Source: Seminavis robusta (Eukaryota > Bacillariophyta > Bacillariophyceae > Naviculales > Naviculaceae). Taken from it: 64,000 nucleotides of DNA. Below are positions 23,601 through 35,600 of this stretch, piece by piece (within the stretch, counting starts at the first letter, position 1; each line of letters starts with the position of its first letter). A program made the position numbers and the translations under genes. The DNA lies in assembly GCA_903772945.1 (NCBI GenBank), contig CAICTM010000010.1, positions 124,001 through 188,000 on the forward strand, given 5' to 3'. The notes below the pieces were generated by a model. The model saw nothing but the letters and a program-made list of their open reading frames with translations, was not told the DNA's origin and did not search any database.

Positions 23601-26600
23601 AGCTTGGGGCTGCTGTATTCAATAATAGCTGCTCAGAAAACCCAGCTCCAAAAGCACCGTTGTTGGAGTATTGAAGGACACCAGCATTCCAAAGTTCAAC
23701 AGATGGCTCTTCCAGTGAATTTCCTCCGTACTGACAACAAATCCCATCAGATCGCAGGTCCTGAATAGAGAACGTATAAAGTCTGCACATTGGAATGAAA
23801 GTTAGCAAATGCTGAGCCAGCCGGAGGTTTTGAGCACGCAAGTGGGCCACTCACCCAGATGCTAAGACAGCATAGCTAAACTCAGCCCTGCCTGAATCCC
23901 AAACTGAGTTGTAGGGCCGCGAATCAATAACATGTCCACTCTGGTTTGTCAAGGTCCACTGAGTCTCATATGGATAGTTGTCATAGCTTTCACCGGCCAA
24001 CACGAACAAGTTCGAGATGAGATGACTTTCGTCCAAAAATCGCCACTGGAACCAGCAATGAAACTTACTAAATCACAATGCTCAAATCAACATTTCCAGG
24101 TGGAGCCTTGGGTGTATGCTTGACAGGAGCATCAGTGGGAACATCACTTGGTCTGCTACTGGGCGCATCACTTGGGATGCTGCTTGGAAAATCTGAAGGA
24201 CTGATGCTAGGAGTCATGGAGGGACTTAAGGAGGGACTGGTGCTTGGGAAATCTGAGGGTGTGATTGATGGAATTCCCGAAGGCTTCTCACTCGGATTTC
24301 CTGAAGGTTGAGAACTGGGTGATGCACTGGGAGTCGCACTTGGTCCAGTGCTGGGGGCATGGCTAGGCATGGAGCTGGGTTTTGCACTGGGAGTCAAACT
24401 TGGTCCAGTGCTAGGGGCGTGGCTAGGGATGGAACTTGGCGGCATAGATGGTAGATCACTGGGGGCCATTGACGGCACGGCGCTGGGAAGATTTGAAGGT
24501 GGCATGCTGGGTGTGCTGCTTGGATACAAGCTTGGGTCAATAGACGGTACATTACTGGGGGCCGTTGAGGCACTTCACTGGGAAGATTTGAAGGTGCCAC
24601 GCTAGGAGTGCTGCTTGGATCCAGGCTTGGGTTGCTAGATGCTGCACTGGGCAGATTCGAAGGTGGCGCGCTGGGTGTGCTGCTTGGATACAAGCTTGGG
24701 TTGCTAGATGGTACATCACTGGGGGACTTTGAAGGCACTACACTGGGGAGATTCGAAGGTGCCACGCTGGGTGTGCTGCTGGATGCAGGCTTGGGTTGCT
24801 AGATGCTGCACTGGGCAGATTCGAAGGTGTCACGCTGGGTGTGGTGCTGGATACAGGCTGGGTTGCTAGATGGTACTTCACTTGGGGCTGTTGATGGCAC
24901 TGCACTGGGAAGATTCGAAGGTGCCACGCTGGGTGTGGTGCTTGGATACAGGCTTGGGTTGCTAGAGGTACTTCACTGGGGGTTATTGACGGCACTGCAC
25001 TGGGCAGATTTGAAGGTGCCACGCTGGGTGCGGTGCTTGGATACTGGCTTGGGTTGCTAGATGGTAGATCACTGGGAGCTGTTGACGGCACTGCACTGGG
25101 AAGATTCGAAGGTGCCACGCTGGGTGTGGTGCTTGGATGCAGGCTTGGGTTGCTAGATGGTAGATCACTGGGGGCAGTTGATGGCACTGCACTGGGCAGA
25201 TTTGAAGGTGCCACGCTGGGTGTGGTGCTTGGATACAGGCTTGGGTTGCTAGATGGTACTTCACTGGGGGTATTGACGGCACTGCACTGGGAGATCGAAG
25301 GTGCCACCTGGTGTGGTGCTTGGATACTGGCTTGGGTTGCTTAGATGGTATCACTGGGAGCTTGAGGCACTGCACTGGGAAGATTCGAAGGTGCCACGCT
25401 GGGTGTGCTGCTTGGAAAGGCTTGGGTTGCTGATGGTAGATCACTGGGGGCCGTTGATGGCACTGCACTGGGCAGATTTGATGGTGCCACGCTGGGTGTG
25501 CTGCTTGGAACAGGCTTGGGTTGCTAGAGGGTACTCACTGGGGGTTATTGAGGCACTGCACTGGGCAGATTTGAAGGTGCCACACTGGGTGGGTGCTTGG
25601 ATAGGCTTGGGTTGCTAGATGGTAGATCACTGGAGCTGTTGAGGCACTGCACTGGGAAGATTTGAAGGTGCCACGCTGGGTGTGTGCTTGGATGCAGGCT
25701 TGGGTTGCTGATGGTAGATCACTGGGGGCCGTTGACGGGACTGCACTGGGCAGATTTGAAGGTGCCACACTGGGTGAGGTACTTGGATACTGGCTTGGGT
25801 TGCTAGATGGTAGATCACTGGGGCCGTTGAGGCACTGCACTGGGAAGATTCGAAGGCGTCACGCTGGGTGTGGTGCTGGATACAGGCTTGGGTTGCTAGA
25901 TGGTACTTCACTTGGTGCTGTTGATGGCACTGCACTGGGCAGATTTGATGGTGCCACGCTGGGTGTGCTGCTTGGAAGCAGGCTTGGGTTGCTAAGGTAT
26001 TCACTGGGGGTTATTGACGGCACTGCACTGGGCAGATTTGAAGGTGTCACGCTGGGTGTGGTGCTGGGATACAGGCTTGGGTTGCTAGATGGTACTTCAC
26101 TTGGGGCTGTTGATGGCACTGCACTGGAAGATTTGAAGGTGCCACGCTGGGTGTGGGCTGGGATACAGGCTTGGGTGCTAGAGGTACTTCACTGGGGGTT
26201 ATTGACGGCACTGCACTGGGAGATGAAGGTGCCACCGGGTGCGGTGCTTGGATACTGGCTTGGGTTGCTAGATGGTAGATCTGGGGCTGTTGACGGCACT
26301 GCACTGGGCAGATTCGAAGGTGCCACGCTGGGTGTGGTGCTTGGGTAAGGCTTGGGTTGCTAAGGTATTCACTGGGGGTATTGACGGCACTGCACTGGGC
26401 AGATTTGAAGGTGCCACACTGGGTGCGGTGCTTGGATACTGGCTTGGGTTGCTAGATGGTAGATCACTGGGAGCTGTTGACGGCACTGCACTGGGAAGAT
26501 TCGAAGGTGCCACGCTGGGTGTGCTGCTTGGGTAAAGGCTTGGGTTGCTAGATGGCATTACTGATGGCAAGCCTGATGGTGCAGTGGACGGTTGGAAGGA

Positions 26601-29600
26601 CAGGGATGGTGATAGGGATGGGGTCGACGAGGGACTGGCGGATGGAGGTGGACATGCTCTGCAATAGGGGCCATCGATACGCGGCATTGGGTCATTCCTG
26701 TTTGAACAACTTGACAAAGCGAACATGTCAACCACAACTGGTTTAGGGTCAATCGATAGATTCATTTTGTAACGCCAAGCACAAAGATCTTGGTTGAAAA
26801 CGCTTTGATAGAACATCTGGACATGGCAGCAGCAGGGTTAGCAACTAATGCTCAGGGAACACCTGACACGAAATCAAGACACCCCGCCAGTAGAACTCAC
26901 CCCTCGAAAGTTAGTACCACTGGAGATATCCCATTGGCTGATATCTATGTTGAAGGCCTGAGACTTGTAGAACCTGCAAACCAAACATAACGTCATGAGA
27001 TTTAGAGCAGATCCTTCCCTGTCAGCGAAATTGCCAAGCTTACATTCGGTAGAAGAGAGTCACCTTCTGCGTATCCCAACCGGAAATATCGTGATTAAAC
27101 TGGGTTGTCACGCGAAACATCCTATCCATGTTGGTTGCTGATGATGTGGCCCAGGTTGAAATATCCTGATCAAAAAGTGTCCCCTCAAACCTGCAGTGGG
27201 AAGATGGAGTATGGTTTCAGTTGCAGCAATCTGAAATTCACAGCTATGAGTCCTATTGGCAGTTGCACTTACATCAGCGCAAACGTAGTGACCTTTGAAA
27301 CATCCCAATTTCCCAGTGGCTAAAATGGCAAAAGAGTACTAAATGTCAGTAATGGCATGTTGCTCCGGATCTTCTACACCATTCTGGACGTACTTGATCA
27401 AATGCAGTTGCCAAACCAAAGGTGGCTTCCATGTTTGATACTTTTGAAGTGACCCAATTGTTCAAGTTTTGGTTAAAAGAGGTGGCTCCTGCAGAAATGG
27501 AAAGGTTAGAAAGGCCAGGATCAGTTTACTCCACAAGTATGAATCTCTAGAGAAGACTGAACGACTGACCTTGAAAAGTCCAGAACATGGAAGTTACACT
27601 GGAAACGTCCCAACCGCTGATGTCTTCATTAAAACCTGTGTTGCCTTTAAACAACTCATAAAAGCTATCAATAAGAGTCACATTCCAAGTTTGGATGGGG
27701 CCATATGTTGCCGAAGCGTAATTCAATGATGCGATTTCTGCCTTGAGATCAGACAAGGTTTGAAAGGCTTGGAAAGGTGTGCTGGGAGACATGCTTGGTT
27801 GCCAACTCGGCAAGTCACTTGGAGTCATGGAAGGGCTCATACTCGGAATATCACTGGGATGAACACTTGGCAAGGCTGATGGAAAACTGCTTGGACTTGT
27901 ACTAGGCAGTTCACTTGGCATCATACTTGGTCCATCGCTAGGTGGCATACTTGGAAGAATGCTGGGAATAGCACTGGGTAAACCAGATGGATGATCACTC
28001 GGAGAAATTGATGGCATCGTACTTGTGGCACTGGGTGTGCTGCTGGGATACATGCTTGGGTTGCTAGATGGTACTTCACTGGGGGCAGTTGATGGCACTG
28101 CACTGGGGAGGCTCGAAGGTTCCATGCTGGGTGTGGTGCTTGGATACAGGCTTGGGTTGCTTGATGGTACTTCACTGGGGGTCGTTGAGGGCACTGAGAG
28201 GGTACTTCACTGGGGTTTATTGACGGCACTGCACTGGGAGATTGAAGGTGCCACACTGGGTGGGTGCTTGGATACTGGCTTGGGTGCTAGTAGTGATCAC
28301 TGGGGCTGTTGATGGCACTGCACTGGGAGATTCGAAGGTGCCACGTGGGTGTGCTGCTTGGATGAAGGCTTGGGTTGCTGATGGTAGATCACTGGGGCCG
28401 TTGATGGCACTGCACTGGCAGATTTGAGGTGCCACGCTGGTGTGGTGCTTGGATACAGGCTTGGGTTGCTAGAGGTACTTCACTGGGGGTTATGAGGCAC
28501 TGCACTGGGAGATTTGAAGGTGCCACCTGGGTGGGTGCTTGGATACAGGCTTGGGTTGCTAGATGGTAGATCACTGGGGCTGTTGAGGCACTGCACTGGG
28601 AAGATTTGAAGGTGCACGCTGGGTGTGTGCTTGGAAGGCTTGGGTTGCTAATGTAGATCACTGGGGCGTTGAGGACTGCACTGGGAGATTTGAAGGTGCC
28701 ACACTGGGTGGGTGCTTGGATCGGCTTGGGTTGCTAGATGGTATTCACTGGGGGCCGTTGAGGGCACTGCACTGGGAAGATTCGAAGGCTCACGCTGGGT
28801 GTGGTGCTGGACAGGCTTGGGTTGCTAGATGGTACTTCACTGGGGCTGTTGATGGCACTGCACTGGGAGATTGAGGTGCCACGCTGGGTGTGGTGCTTGG
28901 ATAAGGCTTGGGTTGCTAGAGGGATCACTGGGGGCTTTGAGGCACTGCACTGGGAAGATTGAAGGTGCCACGCTGGGGTGGTGCTTGGATACAGGCTTGG
29001 GTTGCTAGATGGTACTTCACTGGGGCCGTTGATGGCACTGCACTGGGAGATTTGAAGGTGCCACGCTGGGTGTGGTGCTGGATAGGCTTGGGTTGCTAGA
29101 GGGTCTTCACTGGGGTTATGGGCACTGCCTGGGAGATTTGAAGGTGCCACCTGGGTGGGTGCTTGGATACTGGCTTGGTTGCTAGATGGTAGATCACTGG
29201 GGCTGTTGAGGCACTGCACTGGGAGATTCGAAGGTGCCACGCTGGGTGTGTGCTTGGATACAGGCTTGGGTTGCTAGAGGTATTCACTGGGGTTGAGGCA
29301 CTGGACTGGGAAGATTTGAAGGTGCCACGCTGGGTGGGTGCTTGGATACAGGCTGGGTTGCTAGATGGTAGATCACTGGGGCTGTTGATGGCACTGCACT
29401 GGGGAGATTTGAAGGTGCCACGCTGGGTGTGGTGCTTGGATACAGGCTTGGGTTGCTAGATGGTAGATCACTGGGGGCCGTTGAGGGCACTGCACTGGGA
29501 AGATTCGAAGGTGCCACGCTGGGTGTGGTGCTGGGATACAGGCTTGGGTTGCTAGATGGTACTTCACTGGGGGCCATTGATGGCAGTGTTACAGTGGGGC

Positions 29601-32600
29601 CCAAAGTTGAGGGAGCAAGGGATGGACTGCCAGGGGTTGCTGTGGGGGTTCCTGAGGTTGGGCTATTCGTGGGAGACCCAGGTGTCACTGTAGGTACCCC
29701 TGTAGTTGGAGTCGCAGTCGGGCTTCCAGCCGTTGCGGTGGGGGTTCCTGTGGCAGGACTCGCTGTCGGAGAGACGGATGGGCTTCCCGGTGTCACGGTT
29801 GGGGTTCCTGTGCTTGGACTCACACTGGGAGATCCAGCTGTCACAGTTGGGCCCAAAGTGGTTGGATTTGCAGAAGGGCTCCCCTGTTTTACAGTGGGGC
29901 CCAAAGTTGAAGGAGCAGGGATGGACTGCCAGGTGTGACTGTGGGGGTTCCTGAGGTTGGGCTATCGTGGGAGACCCAGGTGTCACTGTAGTACCGCTGT
30001 AGTTGGAGTCACAGTCGGGCTTCCAGCCGTTGCGGTGGGGTTCCTGTGGCAGGACTCGCTGTCGGAGAGACGGATGGGCTTCCCGGCGTCACGGTTGGGG
30101 TTCCTGTGCTTGGACTTACACTGGGAGATCAGCTGTCACAGTTGGGCCCAAAGTGGTTGGATTTGCAGAAGGGCTCCCCTGTTTTACAGTGGGGCCCAAA
30201 GTTGAAGGAGCAAGGGATGGACTGCCAGGTGTGACTGTGGGGGTTCCTGAGGTTGGGCTATTCGTGGGAGACCCAGGTGTCACTGTAGGTACCGCTGTAG
30301 TTGGAGTCACAGTCGGGCTTCCAGCCGTTGCGGTGGGGGTTCCTGTGGCAGACTCGCTGTCGGAGAGACGGATGGGCTTCCCGGTGTCACGGTTGGGGTT
30401 CCTGTGCTTGGACTAAACTGGGAGATCCAGCTGTCACAGTTGGGCCCAAAGTGGTTGGATTTGCAGAAGGGCTCCCCTGTTTTACAGTGGGGCCCAAAGT
30501 TGAGGAGCAAGGGATGGACTCCCAGGTGTGACTGTGGGGGTTCCTGGGTTGGGCTATTCGTGGGAGACCAGGTGTCACTGTAGGTACCGCTGTAGTTGGA
30601 GTCACAGTCGGGCTTCCAGCGTTGCGGTGGGGGTTCCTGTGGCAGGACTCGCTGTCGGAGAGACGGTGGGCTTCCCGGTGTCACGGTTGGGGTTCCTGTG
30701 CTTGGACTCAAACTGGGAGATCCAGCTGTCACAGTTGGGCCCAAAGTGGTTGGATTTGCAGAAGGGCTCCCCTGTTTTACAGTGGGGCCCAAAGTTGAAG
30801 GAGCAAGGGATGGACTGCCAGGTGTGACTGTGGGGGTTCCTGAGGTTGGGCTATTCGTGGGAGACCCAGGTGTCACTGTAGATACCGCTGTAGTTGGAGT
30901 CACAGTCGGGCTTCCAGCCGTTGCGGTGGGGGGTTCCTGTGGCAGGACTCGCTGTCGGAGAGACGGATGGGCTTCCCGGCGTCACGGTTGGGGTTCCTGT
31001 GCTTGGACTCTACACTGGGAGATCCAGCTGTCACAGTTGGGCCCAAAGTGGTTGGATTTGCAGAAGGGCTCCCCTGTTTTACAGTGGGGCCCAAAGTTGA
31101 AGGAGCAAGGGATGGACTGCCAGGTGTGACTGTGGGGGTTCCTGAGGTTGGGCTATTCGTGGGAGACCCAGGTGTCACTGTAGATACCGCTGTAGTTGGA
31201 GTCACAGTCGGGCTTCCAGCCGTTGCGGTGGGGGTTCCTGTGGCAGGACTCGCTGTCGGAGAGACGGATGGGCTTCCCGGTGTCACGGTTGGGGTTCCTG
31301 TGCTTGGACTCAAACTGGGAGATCAGCTGTCACAGTTGGGCCCAAAGTGGTTGGATTTGCAGAAGGGCTCCCCTGTTTTACAGTGGGGCGCAAAGTTGAA
31401 GGAGCAAGGGATGGACTGCCAGGTGTGACTGTGGGGGTTCCTGAGGTTGGGCTATTCGTGGGAGACCCAGGTGTCACTGTAGGTACCGCTGTAGTTGGAG
31501 TCACAGTCGGGCTTCCAGCCGTTGCGGTGGGGGTTCCTGTGGCAGGACTCGCTGTCGGAGAGACGGATGGGCTTCCCGGTGTCACGGTTGGGGTTCCTGT
31601 GCTTGGACTCAAACTGGGAGATCCAGCTGTCACAGTTGGGCCCAAAGTGGTTGGATTTGCAGAAGGGCTCCCCTGTTTTACAGTGGGGCCCAAAGTTGAA
31701 GGAGCAAGGGATGGACTGCCAGGTGTGACTGTGGGGGTTCCTGAGGTTGGGCTATTCGTGGGAGACCAGGTGTCACTGTAGGTACCGCTGTAGTTGGAGT
31801 CACAGTCGGGCTTCGCCGTTGCGGTGGGGGTTCTGTGGCAGGACTCGCTGTCGGAGAGACGGATGGGCTTCCCGGTGTCACGGTTGGGGTTCCTGTGCTT
31901 GGACTCAAACTGGGAGATCCAGCTGTCACAGTTGGGCCCAAAGTGGTTGGATTTGCAGAAGGGCTCCCCTGTTTTACAGTGGGGCCCAAAGTTGAAGGAG
32001 CAAGGGATGGACTGCCAGATGTGACTGTGGGGGTTCCTGAGGTTGGGCTACTCGTGGGAGACCCAGGTGTCACTGTAGGTACCGCTGTAGTTGGAGTCAC
32101 AGTCGGGCTTCCAGCCGTTGCGGTGGGGGTTCGTGCAGGAACTCGCTGTCGGAGAGACGGATGGGCTTCCCGGTGTCACGGTTGGGGTTCCTGTGCTTGG
32201 ACTTACACTGGGAGATCCAGCTGTCACAGTTGGGCGCGTTGTTGAAGGAGTCACTGTAGGACTTCCCTGGGCTACAGTTGGAACCAAGGTGGTTGGAGCA
32301 ACAGATGGACTTCCTGGGATTACAGTGGGAATTCCAGTTGCTGGACTGATGCTAGGAGACCCAGCTGCAACTGTAGGATTCCCAGTAGTTGGGTTCAGGC
32401 TTGTAGGTGATTCTGACGGGCTACCAGGAGGCACTGTAGGTGTAGACGTGGTTGGATTTGCAGGGGTTGTGAAATCAACAGCCTGGATTGTTGATGGCCT
32501 TAGTGATTGCAGGGCCAAGTTGAAATTGGAAACAAAAGCTGTTTTCTCTGATTCAGCAGACAAAATTGGACTTTCATTTGTCTGGTTAGCAGTTACAAAG

Positions 32601-35600
32601 AACTCAACTTGTGTAGACGTAACCTGTAGATTCCTTCTCCCTGCACTTCGGCTGGAAACCAGGGTGCTGACCAATTCTGCAGAACAAGCTGGCATGTCCA
32701 TCAGGTCATAGGCTTGTTCAAATGCAGATGTCAACTCTGTGTCATCGTATACTCCACTAGTTTCGCCATCAAACCCTACGATGTATGTGCTTGTGTATTG
32801 AGAGTAGGCACAAGAGGGTGGTGAAGTTGGGTCAACATTGGTGGGGTTTTCAGTGATGGAATCTGCTGAAGGATTTTCGGTCAAAGCACCTGCTTTTGTA
32901 GGCTCCTGATTTGGTGGTGGTGTTTGATCGTTTGTTGCTCCTGCCGTATCTTCGCTTGATGGTGCTGAAGACGCTTCTAATGTCGGACCAAGAGTAGAAC
33001 CATCAGGCGCTGAGGTAGTAGCCCGCACAGAGGGGCTTCCTGTTGTGGAGTCTACTGAAGGAGTTTCTGTCAAAGCGCCTGGTACTGTAGGCTCCAATGT
33101 TGGTGCTGGGGTTTGATCATTCGTTGTTTCCGTTGTGACTGTGATGGATGGCACAGGGGTGCCCTTTATTGTTGGAGTGCCTGTCACAGAAACTACAAGT
33201 GTTGGCTCCAAGGTCGGCTCCAAGGTCGGCTCCAAGGTTGGCTCCAAGGTTGGCTCAAAGGTTGGCTCAAAGGTCGGCTCCAAGGTCGGCTCCAAGGTTG
33301 GATCAGATGTTGTCTCCTGAGTATCTGAAATCGCAGGTGCTGGTGTTGCTTGGTCAGGCGTGAACTGGGAGGTTGAAGGCGCACCAGCTCCCAGTCCAGT
33401 GGGAGTACCACCAGCAACTGAAGAGGGGGTTCCAGGCTGGGCAGGCCCTGCTGGAGAGTCAGATTGACCAGCTGTTGTCACTGGTGGGTTTTCAGTGGAT
33501 GCAATAGGAGCTGCTGGAGTGCCCTGTGCAGCTGGAATACTTCCCACTACAGGAGGTGCATCTGTGACAGCAACGGGGGAGCCACCTGTATTCCCTCCAG
33601 TCAAACTTGTCGGGGTTCCGGGTTGGCCCAACCCTGTGGGACTGCCTGCTCCGTCGGGTGAAGAAGGAGGGCCCGGCTGGCCCAACCCTACTGGAGCACC
33701 AGCTTCTCCACTTGAAGAAGGAGAACCTGCTAAACCAGGCGCACTTGCTGGTGTGGGCGTAGCTTCAACGGCACCAGGATTTGTTGGAGAGCCGTCTCCT
33801 GCCGCAGTGGTCGTCCCGATCACAGTTGGAGATCCCGGGGTGGCTGGCACAGTAGGCGCGGTTTGACCAACTGAAGTTGAAGGACTTGTCTGATCTGGCT
33901 CAGAGGGCAGACTCGGTGCACTCGGATTGTCTCCAGAAACTGTTGGAGATCCATTTGTTCCCGAAACACCAGATGTTGAGGGAGGGTTGTTGGTGGGTGT
34001 GCCGGGATTGCCTAGCGTTGTGGGAGATCCATCGGCTGTACCAGCTGTGGCGTCTGTTGTTGGTGATCCAAGAGCACTGGGAGATCCATCCAAAGCAGCA
34101 GAACCAGGAGACCCACTATCCCCTAATGGTGAAGGTCCAGGTTCTGGGGAATCGGAAGCTGGAGAACCTTGATCATTGGGCGGCCCAGTTGAGTCTGTAA
34201 TACCTATCCCACCTGTAGGCGAAAATGCAGATCCAGTAGACGGAGCTGTGGGTGCTCCTTGTGTTGAGTCTAAGCTTCCATCGGATGCATCAACTGTGCC
34301 CACATCGTTACCACTGATTGGACTTGGGGTTGTCTGTTGTGGTGTAGCAATAGGACTTGATGTTGTTGGTGTCAATAAAGGTGCTTCGGAAGGTTGGGCT
34401 GTGGGCTTCTTGGTAGGAGGCTTAGTTGGAGGACTCGTGGCAACGTTGGGATCGCCTTCATCCTGGGCATCGGCCAGGGCATCCAAAAGTTCCGGCATAA
34501 TTTCCTGACAATTATTGGCGAAAGGGTTGGCCAAGCAAAAAGTCACTGTCTCTTTATCAATATCTTCATTGTCATTGTTCAACACTGCCTGGCAAAATGT
34601 CGAGTTGGAAATTTCTCCAGTATCCTCATCTTCACACTGATTGACTGAGGCTTCAAAGTTCAAAAGATCGTTGTCGACAAAGGGTGCACGAATCGTTCCA
34701 TTGTTCTCCTTTACGGCTATTTCCTTCTCTTCAATCTCTTCTCGTCCAATGGACATGATCGTCAAGGGCGACCCGTCGGTGTTGTTGGCAGGACCATCGG
34801 GTGTAGACAACAGCGTCGTTGCAAACACGATTTTTACATTGTCCCCTGATTCGTCATCAATTGGTGCTCGGAGGACTAGGTTGCCGTTTGCATCTCTCTC
34901 TATTTCCCCATTGAGTGCGGGTTCAATGTTGTATCCAAAAGCTGCAGCAAAGAGAGCAAAGAATTCATCCAGATCAAATGAGAGCAACTGAAGCCGACGA
35001 ACGAACCGTTCTTGAAATTCTCTGTCACGCATTTTGTGGATTTCACAAAGACGTTCCTGGTTGACCGATCTGAGGTGACGGCGAGTGCCAGCTTGATCCT
35101 GCTCCCCTGGCTGGAAAAGCGGTTCATTGTCGGGGCAACCTTCGCACGCGACCTGTGCAATCCACATGGTCGTTGTGACTGAGTCTTTGACAACCTGCCT
35201 TTTTTCTTCAGGAGTGGACGTATTGGATTCGAAGATGATGTAATCGGTTTCGTTGGCCCATTGGACATTCCATGTGTCGATAGTGGCACTGTGCAATACA
35301 CGAGCAAATGGATCCAAACACATTCCCTGTAGGTTAACGAGGAACCACGGAGACACTGAATGAGGATGGCGTTCCAAGTCGAGTCGAAGTTTGTACAGGC
35401 AATGGAAGTTGATAACCATTATTATGTGGCAAGTGCATAACGTACCGTGATGTCGTTGTAGATATCTCGAAAGAGTACTTCCAGATCCTGCTTTCGATCG
35501 GGCAAAGCACTGGGTGGCAACCCTCCAATTTTCAACTCGACGTATCCTTCCTTGAGCAATGAAGCAGCTGAGCATACGGGTGGCACAAAGTTGTCCTCGA

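Noticed and set aside
24440-32260. CRISPR-like regular repeats
   Set aside because: Units are head-to-tail without spacers and code Pro/Ser/Thr stalks in a eukaryotic gene.
20655-32711. Long plus-strand frames across the giant gene (Gly/Leu/Asp-rich products such as LGLLDGTSLGAVDG)
   Set aside because: They are antisense shadows of the Pro/Ser repeat codons; they have no start context, introns or domain, while the minus strand splices consistently.
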